From an uncultured Pseudomonas sp. (GTDB lineage Bacteria > Pseudomonadota > Gammaproteobacteria > Pseudomonadales > Pseudomonadaceae), in contig CALMID010000292.1 of NCBI GenBank assembly GCA_937863915.1, positions 1-6,438 of the forward strand: a stretch of DNA of 6,438 bases, given 5' to 3'. The notes beneath the pieces were generated by a model. The model did not search any database. It was not told the DNA's origin and was given only the letters and a program-made list of their open reading frames with translations. Below, in pieces: positions 5,013 to 6,438 of the stretch (its first letter is position 1; each line of letters starts with the position of its first letter). The position numbers and the translations under genes were made by a program.

Positions 5013-6347
5013 ATGCAGCGCATTCCCAAGGCTGAATATGCCCGTCGGCGCAAGGCGCTGATGGCGCAGATGGAGCCCAACAGCATCGCCATCCTGCCGG
5101 CCGCGCCGGTCTATATCCGCAACCGCGATGTCGAGCACATCTACCGTCAGGACAGCGACTTCCAGTACCTCACCGGCTTCCCCGAGCCGGAAGCGGTGCT
5201 GGCGCTGATCCCCGGGCGCGAGCATGGCGAGTACGTGCTGTTCTGCCGCGAGCGTGATCCCGAGCGTGAGCTGTGGGACGGTCTGCGCGCCGGGCAGGAT
5301 GGCGCCATCGCCCAGTTCGGCGCCGACGATGCCTTCCCGATCAACGATATCGACGACATCCTCCCTGGCCTGATCGAAGGGCGCGAGCGGGTGTACTACG
5401 CCATCGGCTGCAATCAGGAGTTCGATCACCGCCTGATGGAGTGGATCAACGTGATCCGCTCCAAGGCCCGCCAGGGCGCGCAGCCGCCGAACGAATTCGT
5501 CGCCCTCGACCACCTGCTGCACGACATGCGCCTGTACAAGAGCGCGGCCGAAGTGAAGGTGATGAAGGAGGCCGCCGAGATTTCCGCCGCGGCCCATGTG
5601 CGTGCCATGCAGACGGCCCGCCCGGGTCTCAACGAGTTTCATCTGGAAGCCGAGCTGGAATATATCTTCCGCAAGAACGGCTCGAAGATGCCGGCCTATG
5701 GCTCGATCGTCGCCAGTGGCCGCAATGCCTGCATCCTGCACTACCGGGAAAACGACGCGCCGCTCAAGGATGGCGATCTGATCCTGATCGACGCCGGCTG
5801 CGAGATCGACTGCTACGCCAGCGACATCACCCGCACCTTCCCGGTCAACGGCACCTTCTCGCCGGAGCAGAAGGCCATCTACGAGCTGGTGCTCAGGGCC
5901 CAGGAAGCCGCTTTCGCCGCCATCGGCCCGGACAAGCACTGGAACGAGGCCCACGAAGCTACCGTGCGGGTCATTGCCGAGGGGCTGCTGGAGCTGGGCC
6001 TGCTCACCGGCACGCTGGACGAGGTGATCGAGACGGAAAGCTACAAGGCCTACTACATGCACCGCGCCGGCCACTGGCTGGGCATGGATGTGCACGATGT
6101 CGGCGATTACAAGGTCGGCGGCGAGTGGCGTGTGCTGGAGCCGGGCATGGCCCTGACTGTCGAGCCCGGCATCTACATTCCTGCCGACGACGAGCGCGTG
6201 GCGAAGAAGTGGCGCGGTATCGGCGTGCGTATCGAGGACGACGTGGTGGTCACCAAGACCGGCTGCGAGATTCTTACCGGCGGCGTGCCCAAGACGGTTG
6301 CCGAGATCGAGGCGCTGATGGCCGCCGCGCGCGGGCAGGCGGCCTGA
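5013..6347 (+). CDS. pepP: Xaa-Pro aminopeptidase P
   Basis: This 444-residue cytoplasmic metallopeptidase removes an N-terminal residue that precedes proline. The N-terminal domain (about 1-170) leads into the C-terminal pita-bread catalytic domain. All five dinuclear metal ligands are visible: D260 (LILIDAG), D271 (ASDITR), H354 (GHWLG), E384 (TVEPG) and E408 (VRIEDD). The conserved histidines H243, H350 and H361 are also present, so it should be active. The numbering is nearly identical to E. coli PepP (D260, D271, H354, E383, E406). An upstream in-frame ATG at 4950 overlaps ygfB and adds 21 residues without family character; the ATG at 5013 gives the normal start MQRIPKAEYARRRKALM. The gene begins 14 bases after ygfB and ends one base before ubiH, an order common in gammaproteobacteria. 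The ribosome binding site is weak, suggesting coupling to ygfB. Confidence 0.97.
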   Translation: MQRIPKAEYARRRKALMAQMEPNSIAILPAAPVYIRNRDVEHIYRQDSDFQYLTGFPEPEAVLALIPGREHGEYVLFCRERDPERELWDGLRAGQDGAIAQFGADDAFPINDIDDILPGLIEGRERVYYAIGCNQEFDHRLMEWINVIRSKARQGAQPPNEFVALDHLLHDMRLYKSAAEVKVMKEAAEISAAAHVRAMQTARPGLNEFHLEAELEYIFRKNGSKMPAYGSIVASGRNACILHYRENDAPLKDGDLILIDAGCEIDCYASDITRTFPVNGTFSPEQKAIYELVLRAQEAAFAAIGPDKHWNEAHEATVRVIAEGLLELGLLTGTLDEVIETESYKAYYMHRAGHWLGMDVHDVGDYKVGGEWRVLEPGMALTVEPGIYIPADDERVAKKWRGIGVRIEDDVVVTKTGCEILTGGVPKTVAEIEALMAAARGQAA

Positions 6348-6348
6348 T

Positions 6349-6438
6349 ATGAGCCGCGTGCAGCTGGCGATTATCGGTGGCGGTCTGGTCGGAGCCTCGC
6401 TGGCCCTGGCCCTGCAGGAGGGCGCCCGGCAGCGCGGC
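6349..6438 (+). CDS. ubiH: UbiH-type FAD-dependent ubiquinone biosynthesis hydroxylase, N-terminal fragment
   Basis: Only the first 30 codons lie in the window. They encode a short beta strand and the dinucleotide-binding turn VQLAIIGGGLVGASLALAL (4-22), the FAD-binding GxGxxG of class A flavin monooxygenases. Directly after pepP this is most likely UbiH (2-octaprenyl-6-methoxyphenol hydroxylase), which hydroxylates the ring in ubiquinone synthesis; its relative UbiI usually comes next but would be outside the window. The start lies one base after the pepP stop (TGATATG), with an AGG-containing stretch inside pepP as ribosome binding site. The assignment relies on the motif plus gene order; another flavin monooxygenase is possible. 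Confidence 0.85.
   Translation, partial: MSRVQLAIIGGGLVGASLALALQEGARQRG

Noticed and set aside
4995..6095. 366-codon minus-strand frame opposite pepP
   Set aside because: It is the antisense shadow of a well-supported enzyme, with no recognisable family and no ribosome binding site noticed.
5273..6352. 359-codon frame inside pepP, another plus-strand frame
   Set aside because: The product is Arg/Gly/Pro-rich shadow sequence, while pepP retains every catalytic residue in its own frame.

Overview
The window is GC-rich chromosomal DNA from a gammaproteobacterium, most likely Pseudomonas or a close relative. This rests on protein and 6S RNA sequences remembered from that group and on the gene order ygfA–ssrS–zapA–coiled-coil gene, divergent from ygfB–pepP–ubiH. 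No database search was run.

Left part (1-2499, all minus strand). In the direction of transcription this holds an EVE-domain protein, a HlyD-type membrane-fusion protein (YhiI-like) and the N-terminal third of an RbbA/YhiH-type double-ATPase ABC protein that runs off the left edge. The last two form a tight export-type pair with a 28-base gap. The EVE gene is separated from them by 103 bases that carry a hairpin and a possible promoter.

Middle part (2500-2887). A divergent regulatory region leads to an unrecognised 41-residue single-span membrane peptide on the plus strand (2696-2821). Its very strong ribosome binding site lies in a possible hairpin. A candidate terminator follows and separates it from the converging ygfA gene.

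Right-centre part (2888-4248, minus strand). In order of transcription these are a small coiled-coil protein (TIGR02449-like, resembling ZapB), ZapA (ATGA overlap), the 6S RNA gene ssrS and 5-formyltetrahydrofolate cyclo-ligase. The 6S RNA is supported by sequence landmarks and by paired stems traced base by base. ygfA starts about 5 bases after the 6S 3' end, so its only Shine-Dalgarno-like sequence falls inside the 6S closing stem.

Right part (4249-6438). A 195-base divergent region with a good minus-strand promoter candidate leads to ygfB (UPF0149), pepP (Xaa-Pro aminopeptidase P, all metal ligands present) and the first 30 codons of ubiH (ubiquinone biosynthesis hydroxylase). These are closely spaced on the plus strand and probably form an operon.

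Most of the window is a conserved housekeeping neighbourhood. I saw no mobile element, CRISPR array, tRNA or rRNA, and no convincing undescribed defence or other system. The points most worth a second look are the small membrane peptide with its leader, the 6S/ygfA junction and the ZapB-like gene fused by overlap to zapA.
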